A stretch of DNA of 55,363 nucleotides, taken from the NCBI GenBank assembly GCA_964563885.1, contig CAZLYX010000006.1, forward strand, positions 1-55,363. Reading direction: 5' to 3'. The DNA is from CAZLYX01 sp964563885. Lineage in GTDB: Bacteria > Pseudomonadota > Gammaproteobacteria > Burkholderiales > Neisseriaceae. The notes under the pieces are model-generated. The model had not been told where the DNA came from and did no database searches. It worked only from the letters and a program-made list of their open reading frames with translations. The position numbers and the translations under genes were made by a program. Shown here in pieces: positions 34,983 through 42,585 of the stretch. Every line of letters begins with the position of its first letter. Position 1 is the stretch's first letter.

Positions 34983-36389
34983 TTAGCTTGGTTGCGGGTT
35001 AAATAAAGCCAACGCTTGTTCACGCTGCACAGCATGATCAACCATGGGCGCAGGATAATTGTAGGTGTTAACACTGGATTTTGCCAGCCACGGCGCGTGG
35101 ATGACTTCATTGTTTAAATGGGTTAGCTCTGGCAAATAACGTTTGATAAACGCGCCATCAGGGTCAAGTTTCTGCGATTGCATAATGGGGTTAATGATAC
35201 GCGAAGGTAACGGCACTTCACCACCCGTACCAGCGACCCATTGCCAATCGCCATTGTTAGTGGCGAGCTCAAAATCTAATAATTGCTCGGCAAACCAAGC
35301 TTCGCCCCAGCGCCAATCGATTAATAAATTTTTTACTAAAAAACTGGCTGTAATAATGCGCAGACGTGGGTGTAAATAGCCACTTTTGGCTAATTGACGC
35401 ATGGCAGCATCAATAATGGGATAGCCAGTTTGGCCTGCTTTCCAGCGCTCAAACCAGTTGTGATTATTGCTCCATTTTAAGTGACGATATTCAGGGCGAA
35501 AACTCTCATCGGCTACGTTGGGATGGTGATATAAAAACTGTTGCCAAAACTCTCGCCAAATTAATTCATCAAGCCAAACCTTTGCACCTTGGTTATTTTC
35601 TTGCTGCGTCAGATTAATTAAGTGACGAATAGATAGTGTGCCAAAGCGGATATGAGGCGCTAAAGCAGATGTGCCTTTTTTTGCAGGTAAATCACGTTCA
35701 ATATGGTAAAACGGCAACTGTGGCAAAAAATCAACTAACGCAGATTTCGCTGCGTTTTCACCGCCTTGAAACATCAGTAGATGCCGGCGCTTAAAGCCGA
35801 GTTGTTCAAGTGTGGGCAACGGCGGTGTTTGACGTGCGCTTTCAGGTAGCTGGGTTTGTAATTGGGCTAAGGCTTGCCAATCATCGTCTGCTTGCCAGAT
35901 CGGTTGCTGCTCTAGTGTAGCGAGCCATGCTTTTTTATAGGGCGCAAATGTGGTGTGAGGCAGCCCTTGTGGGGTCATTAATGCTGCTTTAGACCATAAA
36001 ACTTGGTCGGTAACACGAATAAAAGTGCGCTGAGCAGCATCAAGTACACGCCAAATGTCGTTATCGCGCTTGATGGCTTGCGGCTCATACTCTTCAGCGC
36101 AGATAACAGTTGGTGCACTAAACTTTGCTGCTAACGCTGGGATTTCAATTTCAGCGCGTCCGTGCAGCACCCATAATGGAATATCTTGTTGATGTAAAGT
36201 TTGCTCAAGCTCGTTCACGCAATCGTGGATAAAACTCATGCGCCTATCGTTTTCAGGTAGCTTAAGTAATATGTCGGTATCAAACACATACACCCCCACA
36301 ACAGGCAAACCACGTTGAATAGCAGTTTGCAGTGCAGTGTGGTCAAACGTGCGTAAATCACGGCGGAACCAAACAAGGGTGATAGACAT
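34983..36389 (-). CDS. phrB: deoxyribodipyrimidine photolyase
   Basis: A 468-residue class I CPD photolyase, which uses blue light and FADH to split cyclobutane pyrimidine dimers. The N-terminal alpha/beta antenna domain begins TLVWFRRDLRTFDHTAL. The FAD/DNA domain has TSALAPHIRFGTLSIR, WLDELIWREFWQQFLYHHP, WKAGQTGYPIIDAAMRQLAKSGYLHPRLRIITASFLVKNLLIDWRWGEAWF and LATNNGDWQWVAGTG (the conserved Asn that acts on the flavin lies in this stretch). There is no classic ribosome binding site; the 12-mer DUS at 36393 sits directly upstream of the ATG. Confidence 0.95.
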   Translation of the reverse strand: MSITLVWFRRDLRTFDHTALQTAIQRGLPVVGVYVFDTDILLKLPENDRRMSFIHDCVNELEQTLHQQDIPLWVLHGRAEIEIPALAAKFSAPTVICAEEYEPQAIKRDNDIWRVLDAAQRTFIRVTDQVLWSKAALMTPQGLPHTTFAPYKKAWLATLEQQPIWQADDDWQALAQLQTQLPESARQTPPLPTLEQLGFKRRHLLMFQGGENAAKSALVDFLPQLPFYHIERDLPAKKGTSALAPHIRFGTLSIRHLINLTQQENNQGAKVWLDELIWREFWQQFLYHHPNVADESFRPEYRHLKWSNNHNWFERWKAGQTGYPIIDAAMRQLAKSGYLHPRLRIITASFLVKNLLIDWRWGEAWFAEQLLDFELATNNGDWQWVAGTGGEVPLPSRIINPIMQSQKLDPDGAFIKRYLPELTHLNNEVIHAPWLAKSSVNTYNYPAPMVDHAVQREQALALFNPQPS

Positions 36390-36638
36390 AATAGGCTACC
36401 TGAACAATAGATAACTATTGTAAAAACCAGCGTGGCAAGGTGCGCGCTCTACTTGGATTTGATTTGCAAAATAGACAAGCGTGAGCAGAACGCAATAATG
36501 GTTATCATACCGCGTTTACGCTGGTTGTGTCTTGCCAATGAACCTTCGTTTTGATGGCGATAATTAGGGCGATTTGTAAATGGTGTCAATCATCCAAAAA
36601 CACCAAAAGTGGTGCTAAATGATGATTATATTTACTTA
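36390..36638. other. phrB upstream region
   Basis: About 250 bases without a gene between the thiC terminator and phrB. It holds an exact DUS (36393-36404) directly at the phrB start and a short GC-poor hairpin (CACCAAAAGTGGTG, 36601-36614). No convincing promoter was recognised. Confidence 0.5.
36393..36404 (+). repeat. DNA uptake sequence at the phrB start
   Basis: Exact AGGCTACCTGAA, antisense to phrB, ending 4 bases from the ATG. On the phrB strand, its AGG is the only Shine-Dalgarno-like element. Confidence 0.8.
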
Positions 36639-36687
36639 AATAAGGCTATGAAACGGTTTCTATTAAAGTGTTTCAGGTAGCCTTATT
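36639..36687 (-). terminator. DUS-containing hairpin terminator of thiC
   Basis: AATAAGGCTA-TGAAAC (36639-36654) pairs with GTTTCA-GG-TAGCCTTATT (36670-36687), a 16-bp stem with a GG bulge. Only one arm is an exact DUS; the other has lost two bases. It lies 30 bases past thiC. Confidence 0.65.
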
Positions 36688-36717
36688 GATTGCTCATTAT
36701 TAATTAGTCACTCATCA

Positions 36718-38595
36718 TTAGCTATAAATTTTGCTGCCGCTTTCTAAAAATTGCACAGATTTTTCCTGCATCCCTGCTTGAGCAGCAGCATAATCGCGAA
36801 CTTCTTGCGTGATTTTCATTGAACAAAACTTTGGGCCACACATAGAACAAAAGTGAGCCACTTTAGCACCTTCAGCAGGTAAAGTTTGATCATGGTAAGA
36901 CTCGGCGCGTTCTGGGTCTAAACCTAAGTGAAACTGATCGCGCCATCGAAACTCAAACCGCGCTTTTGACAGCGCATTATCGCGTAGCTGCGCACCTGGC
37001 CAACCTTTAGCCAAGTCGGCAGCGTGAGCAGCAATGCGGTAGGTGATGATGCCCGTGCGTACATCTTCTTTATCAGGCAAACCCAAATGCTCTTTTGGCG
37101 TGACATAACACAGCATGGCAGTGCCATACCAGCCGATATTAGCAGCACCAATGCCGCTGGTAATGTGGTCGTAGCCTGGTGCAATATCGGTTACCAAAGG
37201 GCCAAGAGTGTAAAAAGGTGCTTCAAAACAGTGTTTTAATTCTTCGTCCATATTTTGCTTTACGCGTTGTAAGGGTACGTGGCCAGGGCCTTCAATCATA
37301 ACTTGTACGTCATGCTGCCATGCTTTGGCGGTTAATTCGCCGAGTGTGTGTAATTCGCCAAATTGCGCCTCGTCGTTGGCATCGGCGATGCAGCCAGGGC
37401 GCAAACCGTCGCCCAAACTAAATGACACATCATAAGCTTTCATGATTTCGCAAATTTCATCAAATTGGGTATAGAGAAAGTTTTCTTGATGATGCGCCAA
37501 ACACCATTTAGCCATGATAGAGCCACCGCGTGAAACGATGCCAGTGAGGCGTTGTGCAGTTAGCGGCACATAGCGCAATAATACGCCGGCGTGGATGGTA
37601 AAGTAATCTACGCCTTGTTCGGCCTGTTCAATTAAGGTATCGCGGAATAAATTCCAAGTTAAATCTTCAGCAATACCGCCTACTTTCTCTAAGGCCTGAT
37701 AAATTGGCACAGTGCCGATGGGTACAGGTGCGTTGCGAATAATCCATTCACGTGTTTCATGAATATGTGCACCAGTAGACAAATCCATAATCGTATCTGC
37801 ACCCCAGCGCAGCGACCACACCATTTTTTCTACTTCTTCAGTGAGGCTGGATGTCACTGCAGAATTGCCTAAATTGCCATTTATTTTTACCCTGAAATTG
37901 CGGCCAATAATCATTGGCTCTAGCTCAGGATGGTTAATGTTGGCAGGAATAATCGCCCGCCCAGCTGCTATTTCTGTGCGCACAAATTCAGGTGTGATTT
38001 GGTCTGGATGAGTAGGAATATTGGCACCAAAACTCTCGCCTGGATGTTGCTTCAACAGCTTTTCATAAGCAGGATTACGCATGAGTTGATTCAGCATCAT
38101 TTGTTCGCGTAAAGCGACAAACTCCATTTCTGGCGTAATGATGCCTTGGCGAGCGTAGTGCATTTGGGTAACATTTTTACCCGCATGGGCGCGGAAAGGC
38201 TGGGTAATTTGATTGAAACGCAGATGAGCAGTTTTGGGGTCGTGAGCGCGGGCAAGGCCATATTCGCTGGATAGACCAGCCAGTTGTTCAACATCACCAC
38301 GTTCGGCAATCCAATTGCTGCGCACATTGGGCAAGCCGTTTTTTAGGTCTACTTTAGCGTCTAAATCACCATATGGACCGCTGGTGTCGTATACCGGAAT
38401 GGGCGGATTTGCTTCAGTGCCTTTGTTGGTTATCGTGTCATCTTGGCAGATTTGGCGCAGTGGAACACGCATATCAGCTCGGCTGCCAGCGAGGTAGATT
38501 TTTTCTGAATTGGGGTAAGAAAATTGCAGAGTCAAGTCTTGGCTTAGTTGGTCAAGTGCTTGTGATTCGGTGGGCTTGGTGAGTGTGGTGGTCAT
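36718..38595 (-). CDS. thiC: phosphomethylpyrimidine synthase ThiC
   Basis: A 625-residue radical-SAM enzyme that rearranges aminoimidazole ribotide into hydroxymethylpyrimidine phosphate, the pyrimidine half of thiamine. The C-terminal cluster motif CSMCGPKFCSM provides Cys583, Cys586 and Cys591. NFRVKINGNLGNSA, WGADTIMDLSTG and IEGPGHVPLQRVKQNMDEEL are family landmarks. ATG 38595 (MTTTLTKP) is preferred: AGGAG lies 8 bases upstream, and a start at 38628 would lie inside the regulatory hairpin. A TPP riboswitch lies upstream. Confidence 0.97.
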   Translation of the reverse strand: MTTTLTKPTESQALDQLSQDLTLQFSYPNSEKIYLAGSRADMRVPLRQICQDDTITNKGTEANPPIPVYDTSGPYGDLDAKVDLKNGLPNVRSNWIAERGDVEQLAGLSSEYGLARAHDPKTAHLRFNQITQPFRAHAGKNVTQMHYARQGIITPEMEFVALREQMMLNQLMRNPAYEKLLKQHPGESFGANIPTHPDQITPEFVRTEIAAGRAIIPANINHPELEPMIIGRNFRVKINGNLGNSAVTSSLTEEVEKMVWSLRWGADTIMDLSTGAHIHETREWIIRNAPVPIGTVPIYQALEKVGGIAEDLTWNLFRDTLIEQAEQGVDYFTIHAGVLLRYVPLTAQRLTGIVSRGGSIMAKWCLAHHQENFLYTQFDEICEIMKAYDVSFSLGDGLRPGCIADANDEAQFGELHTLGELTAKAWQHDVQVMIEGPGHVPLQRVKQNMDEELKHCFEAPFYTLGPLVTDIAPGYDHITSGIGAANIGWYGTAMLCYVTPKEHLGLPDKEDVRTGIITYRIAAHAADLAKGWPGAQLRDNALSKARFEFRWRDQFHLGLDPERAESYHDQTLPAEGAKVAHFCSMCGPKFCSMKITQEVRDYAAAQAGMQEKSVQFLESGSKIYS

Positions 38596-38600
38596 TAAGA

Positions 38601-38642
38601 ATGCTCCTGTTTCTTGTTGGGTAGACAAAGAAACAGGAGCAT
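38601..38642 (-). promoter_or_regulatory. hairpin sequestering the thiC ribosome binding site
   Basis: A perfect 15-bp stem (38601-38615 with 38628-38642) and a 12-base loop. The AGGAG Shine-Dalgarno of thiC (38604-38608) is inside the proximal arm, so the closed hairpin should block ribosome entry. It lies between the TPP aptamer and the start codon and probably serves as the expression platform. Confidence 0.75.
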
Positions 38643-38707
38643 GTGCGATATGTTCAGAAAGCCTCTGTTGATTAAACAGCAGGCAGCATTGAGTAATTCG
38701 CTATCTC

Positions 38708-38788
38708 CGAAACTCCCCACGCAGGTATTATCCTGATCGGGTGGTTAGGTACTCTCTCAGCCGCCAATTTGGCAGCACCCCTGTTTCG
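38708..38788 (-). promoter_or_regulatory. TPP riboswitch aptamer (THI element) upstream of thiC
   Basis: On the minus strand, the closing stem P1 is CGAAAC/GTTTCG (38783-38788 with 38708-38713). Then comes AGGGGTGC, the hairpin GCTGCC-AAATT-GGCGGC, the conserved CTGAGAG, and CACCCGATCAGG with ATAATACCTGCGTGGGGA. These are the thi-box landmarks (CUGAGA, GAUCNGGAUAAU, GCGUNGGGA). Binding of thiamine pyrophosphate should lower thiC expression. Confidence 0.95.
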
Positions 38789-39310
38789 CGATTAATGATT
38801 AAAACATAGTTATCATGGAATGGCAACAAGGCTACCTGAAAGAGATTTCAGGTAGCTTATTTAGTTTATTTAAAAAATGATTTTTACTGGTCATGTTTAT
38901 TAACGTGAAATATGTTAAAAATACGGGTGGTTTTTTGCGGGCAAGCGCCACGAAAAAGTGGCGGTGTAATCGAGCTAAATAAAACCAGTTACTCACAATC
39001 AGAGGTATGAGCGCTAAGGCACAATATCACCAACTTTTTCAGCTTGGCAGTGTACTTAACGCTTCTGTAAAGCGAGTAAGATGAAGTGGCCAAACAAAAT
39101 AATTTTTATAAATTTAATCATTTAAAAAACAGAGTATTTTGAGCAAATTTATAGATTTTTATAAGCTTTTCGGCGAAACTTAACCTGATTTAATCAGTCT
39201 TAAACCAGCAAGGACTCATATTTTGCTAAACTACTTTATGATAGTATACAACGCGGTTTACAGCAGTATTAGTGAATCGTTTAATTAAACCATGAATTGG
39301 AGATTGAATT
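38789..39310. other. 520-bp intergenic region between thiC leader and lipoprotein gene
   Basis: Divergent promoter region without a credible gene. It contains a DUS hairpin at 38831-38856, a short GC hairpin CGCCAC-GAAAAA-GTGGCG (38948-38965), a palindrome CTGATTTAATCAG near 39185, and a candidate promoter for the lipoprotein gene (TTGCTA 39223-39228, TATACA 39245-39250, 16-bp spacer). Confidence 0.45.
38831..38856. repeat. inverted DUS pair (hairpin) in a divergent promoter region
   Basis: 10-bp stem GCTACCTGAA / TTCAGGTAGC with a 6-base loop. Unlike the others, it does not lie behind any gene, but between two divergent ones. Confidence 0.7.
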
Positions 39311-39514
39311 ATGAAATCAGCTATTGCGAAAACGGTTGCTCTACTGGCTATTGCAGCCTCGTTAACCGCTTGTGAAAGCATGAGCACTGCTCAACGCAAC
39401 GCAGCTACTGGTGCAGTGGTAGGCGGCGTAGCGGGTAACTTGATCGGTGGCGATACTGGTTCTACCTTGGGTGGCGCTGCTTTGGGTGGCGTAGTTGGTA
39501 GCCAAATTAAGTAA
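39311..39514 (+). CDS. glycine-zipper 2TM lipoprotein (OsmB-like)
   Basis: A 67-residue lipoprotein precursor: basic start, hydrophobic core and lipobox LTAC with Cys21. The mature part is a glycine zipper (GAVVGGVAGNLIGGDTGSTLGGAALGGVVGS) forming two short helices, like OsmB-type envelope lipoproteins. Function is unknown; relatives are often stress-induced. GGAGA stands 8 bases before the ATG. A DUS-hairpin terminator follows. Confidence 0.85.
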   Translation: MKSAIAKTVALLAIAASLTACESMSTAQRNAATGAVVGGVAGNLIGGDTGSTLGGAALGGVVGSQIK

Positions 39515-39537
39515 TACTCAATCTGTTTGAGGTTGAT

Positions 39538-39574
39538 AAAAAGGCTACCTGAAATATTCAGGTAGCCTTTTTTT
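39538..39574. terminator. bidirectional DUS-hairpin terminator
   Basis: Inverted DUS pair (39542-39553 and 39557-39568) with a 3-base loop, A5 before and T7 after, between the convergent lipoprotein and terC-family genes. Confidence 0.88.
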
Positions 39575-39585
39575 AACGATGTTTT

Positions 39586-40566
39586 TTATGGTGCCGAATT
39601 GTTGTTTTGATCACGGCCATGCAAGAGTGAAATCAGAATAGAGAGACCTAAAGCACTGAATATGGTAGCAAGCGAAATGCCAACAGGAATATGTACCCAA
39701 TGTACGATCAGCATTTTAATACCGATAAAACTTAGCACAAAAGCTAAACCGTATTTTAAGAACACAAAACGGTCGGCCACATCAGCCAATAAGAAATACA
39801 TAGCCCGCAAGCCCAAAACGGCGAAAATATTAGAGGTGAGCACGATAAATGGATCAGTGGTAACAGCGAAAATAGCTGGAATACTGTCTACCGCAAAAAT
39901 AACATCTGATAACTCAATCATGATTAACACCAACAGTAGCGGCGTAGCGATGCGTTTACCATTCTCAACAGTAAAAAATTTCTCGCCATCATAATCTTTG
40001 CTCACTGGGATGCGTTTTTTCAACCAGCCCAGTAGCTTGTTTTCGGACAAGTCTTCCTCATCATCTTGGGGGGTGATCATTTTGATACCGGTGTAGAGTA
40101 AAAAAGCGCCAAAAATATACAAAATCCACGCAAATTCACGCACTAAAATAGCGCCGACAAACACCATGAGTGCGCGTAAAACAATGGCGCCAAAAACACC
40201 ATAGAGCAATACTCTATGCTGATATTGAGGGGGTACTTTGAAGTAAGAAAAAATCAGTAAAAAAACAAAAATATTATCAACTGCCAAGGATTTTTCTAAC
40301 ACATAACCAGTAAAATATTCTAATACTTTTGTTTTGGCCAGCTCATGACCATAAGCTTGATTATGACCAATTTCCCAATACAACCAACCAGCAAAAGCAC
40401 AGGATACGCTAACCCAAATGAGAGACCATATCAAAGCCTCTTTAACGCTAACTTTATGATCGCCATTTTTTTTCAGGCTTAGCATATCTATGCCAATCAT
40501 AATGAGAACGGCAATCAAAAAAACACCGTAAAATAACGGTGAGCCGATACTGGCTTGGGGAGGCAT
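39586..40566 (-). CDS. TerC/Alx family integral membrane protein
   Basis: A 326-residue TerC-family protein with about nine membrane helices. Both acidic metal-site motifs are present: LEKSLAVDNIFVFLLIFSYF and MIELSDVIFAVDSIPAIFAVTTDPFIV. Relatives such as Alx export manganese, and others are linked to tellurite resistance or to metalation of exported proteins. I looked for the yybP-ykoY manganese riboswitch that often precedes such genes and did not find its conserved sequence. AAGGAAA precedes the ATG. Confidence 0.87.
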   Translation of the reverse strand: MPPQASIGSPLFYGVFLIAVLIMIGIDMLSLKKNGDHKVSVKEALIWSLIWVSVSCAFAGWLYWEIGHNQAYGHELAKTKVLEYFTGYVLEKSLAVDNIFVFLLIFSYFKVPPQYQHRVLLYGVFGAIVLRALMVFVGAILVREFAWILYIFGAFLLYTGIKMITPQDDEEDLSENKLLGWLKKRIPVSKDYDGEKFFTVENGKRIATPLLLVLIMIELSDVIFAVDSIPAIFAVTTDPFIVLTSNIFAVLGLRAMYFLLADVADRFVFLKYGLAFVLSFIGIKMLIVHWVHIPVGISLATIFSALGLSILISLLHGRDQNNNSAP

Positions 40567-41256
40567 AAAGTTTCCTTATTAATCTTTTGGCTAAATGAAG
40601 TGCGATGTGAATGTTAATGTTGCGCAAACCGGCTATCTCGCGCTGTGGCATCATATTACATTGTTTGGGTGTGCAACTTGATCACGTCAGGCGCGCCAAC
40701 CACAATATTTTCTAGCCGGCGATGATGTTTAACAGCAGTTCTATAGCAAATAGCGATGTTGATTTTAATCTTTGTTGCTGCTTAATCGACTCAGCTTAAC
40801 TGATGCTTTCAGGTAGCCAGTTCGAAGCTCGCAGTGTTTCTTAAAACAACTTGGGTTTATAGATCGAAGCGCGGCTTTATAGCTAGCTAAACAGAGCTTT
40901 TATAATAGACATCTATTATTTATGTTATCCACTACACCAGCGGCTTTTAACAGCAATTATACTTGGCAGATTATGTTCAACAAAGATTGTGCGCGCATTT
41001 TTTTAAAGCTGCGGTTTTTACGTCCAAATATCAAGCGCGTATTATTGCACATAAATAGATATATTGGCTAGAAAGTGTATTTTTATTTTTAGCAGTGTTA
41101 TTTTCTGAATTTGTCAATTTATTAAATTTGGGTTTAAAGCTCTTGAAGACAGAGCCATTGTGGGTGGGTGTTTTTTGATAACAGGCTATCAATATTCCAT
41201 TTTTAGTAGTAAAACTTAATAGCATTAAGTTGTAGTAATTCATTGTTTTAATATAC
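40567..41256. other. 690-bp region without a recognisable gene
   Basis: The largest gene-free stretch of the window. It holds a degraded DUS near 40808, a perfect palindrome ATAATAGA-CA-TCTATTAT at 40902-40919, and many short AT-rich runs. No open frame looks coding (no family resemblance, no ribosome binding sites). It may be a decayed gene or hold the terC-family promoter. Confidence 0.5.
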
Positions 41257-41289
41257 ATAAGGCTACCTGAATGTTTCAGGTAGCCTTAT
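41257..41289 (-). terminator. DUS-hairpin terminator of ntrX
   Basis: 15-bp perfect stem (41257-41271 and 41275-41289) made of an inverted DUS pair, 3-base loop, 15 bases past the ntrX stop. Confidence 0.8.
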
Positions 41290-41304
41290 AAGGTTTTAAA
41301 GCGC

Positions 41305-42585
41305 TTAGTCGACTTTATTCACTGCTTGTCGACGTGAGAAGTTAATACCCAATTGCTTAAGCTTGCGATAAAGGTGAGTACGTTCCAAGCCTACTTTTTG
41401 GGCTACTCGGCTCATGTTATGACCTTCTTGGACAATATGGTATTCAAAATAACGGCGTTCTAAGTCTTCTCGCAATTCGCGTAAAGGCATATTGAAGTTA
41501 AAACCACCTACAATTTCACTCGGTTGGCTGAGTTTGAATTGACTCAATACGTTGCTTACGGCGGCTTCATCTACTTCGCCAGCTTCTGCTGTAAGAGCTA
41601 AGCTTTTTACGACGCTCTTGAGCTGTTCTAAGTTGCCCGGCCATTCATATTGACGAAGACAGCTGATGGCGGTGCTACTAAATTTAACCAATGGGATTTT
41701 TTGAGTTTCTGACAACTCTCCCACAATTTGATCCACCAAAAACATAATATCGTCTGCTTGACTGCGCAGCGGCGGAATGGCGACAGATTGAGCTGATAGG
41801 GTAGACAGTAGCTTGGTATCTTGGTTGGGATTGGTCATCAACTCTGCAACAGGCTGGCTGCATGCACAAATGATGCGTGCATGCATACGTTCTGCTTTGG
41901 TGAGCATAAAGCCGATGCCTTGCTGGATGCTGCGGCTGTATTGTGCAATATCACCTAAATAAAGCACGCCGTTGGCCGCTTTTTGTAGCATTTCTAGTGG
42001 TGCATCAACAATGTGCTCTACTTTGCTTGGCTCAACCCATGGCGTGCCATTTTTGTGTAAATAGCGTGCGATCAGCTCAAACGGAGAACCTGCTTCACCC
42101 GTTAATAAAACGGGCATGTTGTGTTTGGTGAGGCGTTCTAAGTGTTGGTTTAGCTCTTGTATTACTGGGCTGTTGCCTAATTTATCCAGCGATAAGCCTG
42201 AAGCTGCTTGCATTTCACCATATTTAAGTGCGCGATCAACGCTGCTGAGCAATTTTTGTAAGGCGATGGGTTTTTCTAAAAAATCTAAGGCACCAATTTT
42301 GGTGGCTTCAACGGCGGTATCAATACTGGCATGGCCGCTCATCATCACCACGGGCATATTCAATTGTCCGTTTTTTGCCCATTCTTTTAATAAGGTAATA
42401 CCATCGCAATCCGGCATCCAAATATCGAGTAAAACCATGGCGGGGCGGGTTTGATTACGCAGCCGAGTTGCTTCTTCGGCATTTTCGGCCATGGTAACGG
42501 TATAGCCTTCATCTTGCAAAATTTCGGAAAGTAAATCGCGGATGCCGATTTCATCGTCTACGATTAGAATGTCTGTACTTCGCAT
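41305..42585 (-). CDS. ntrX: NtrX-type response regulator with degenerate AAA+ domain
   Basis: A 426-residue NtrC-family regulator. The receiver domain is intact: Asp10/Asp11, phosphoacceptor Asp54, Ser83 and Lys105. The C-terminal Fis-type helix-turn-helix is also intact (MSRVAQKVGLERTHLYRKLKQLG). The central AAA+ domain is eroded: Walker A reads GEAGSPFE instead of GExGTGKE, and no GAFTGA loop for sigma-54 contact is found. So it probably regulates sigma-70 promoters as a simple DNA-binding protein. NtrYX controls respiratory genes in Neisseria gonorrhoeae. It overlaps ntrY by one base. Confidence 0.9.
   Translation of the reverse strand: MRSTDILIVDDEIGIRDLLSEILQDEGYTVTMAENAEEATRLRNQTRPAMVLLDIWMPDCDGITLLKEWAKNGQLNMPVVMMSGHASIDTAVEATKIGALDFLEKPIALQKLLSSVDRALKYGEMQAASGLSLDKLGNSPVIQELNQHLERLTKHNMPVLLTGEAGSPFELIARYLHKNGTPWVEPSKVEHIVDAPLEMLQKAANGVLYLGDIAQYSRSIQQGIGFMLTKAERMHARIICACSQPVAELMTNPNQDTKLLSTLSAQSVAIPPLRSQADDIMFLVDQIVGELSETQKIPLVKFSSTAISCLRQYEWPGNLEQLKSVVKSLALTAEAGEVDEAAVSNVLSQFKLSQPSEIVGGFNFNMPLRELREDLERRYFEYHIVQEGHNMSRVAQKVGLERTHLYRKLKQLGINFSRRQAVNKVD

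Noticed and set aside
40567..40740. Possible yybP-ykoY (Mn) riboswitch upstream of the TerC-family gene
   Set aside because: The conserved core of that riboswitch is not found on the minus strand here.
41031..41258. 75-codon open frame on the minus strand in the gene-free region
   Set aside because: Low-complexity composition, no ribosome binding site and no family resemblance; AT-rich DNA readily gives such frames.
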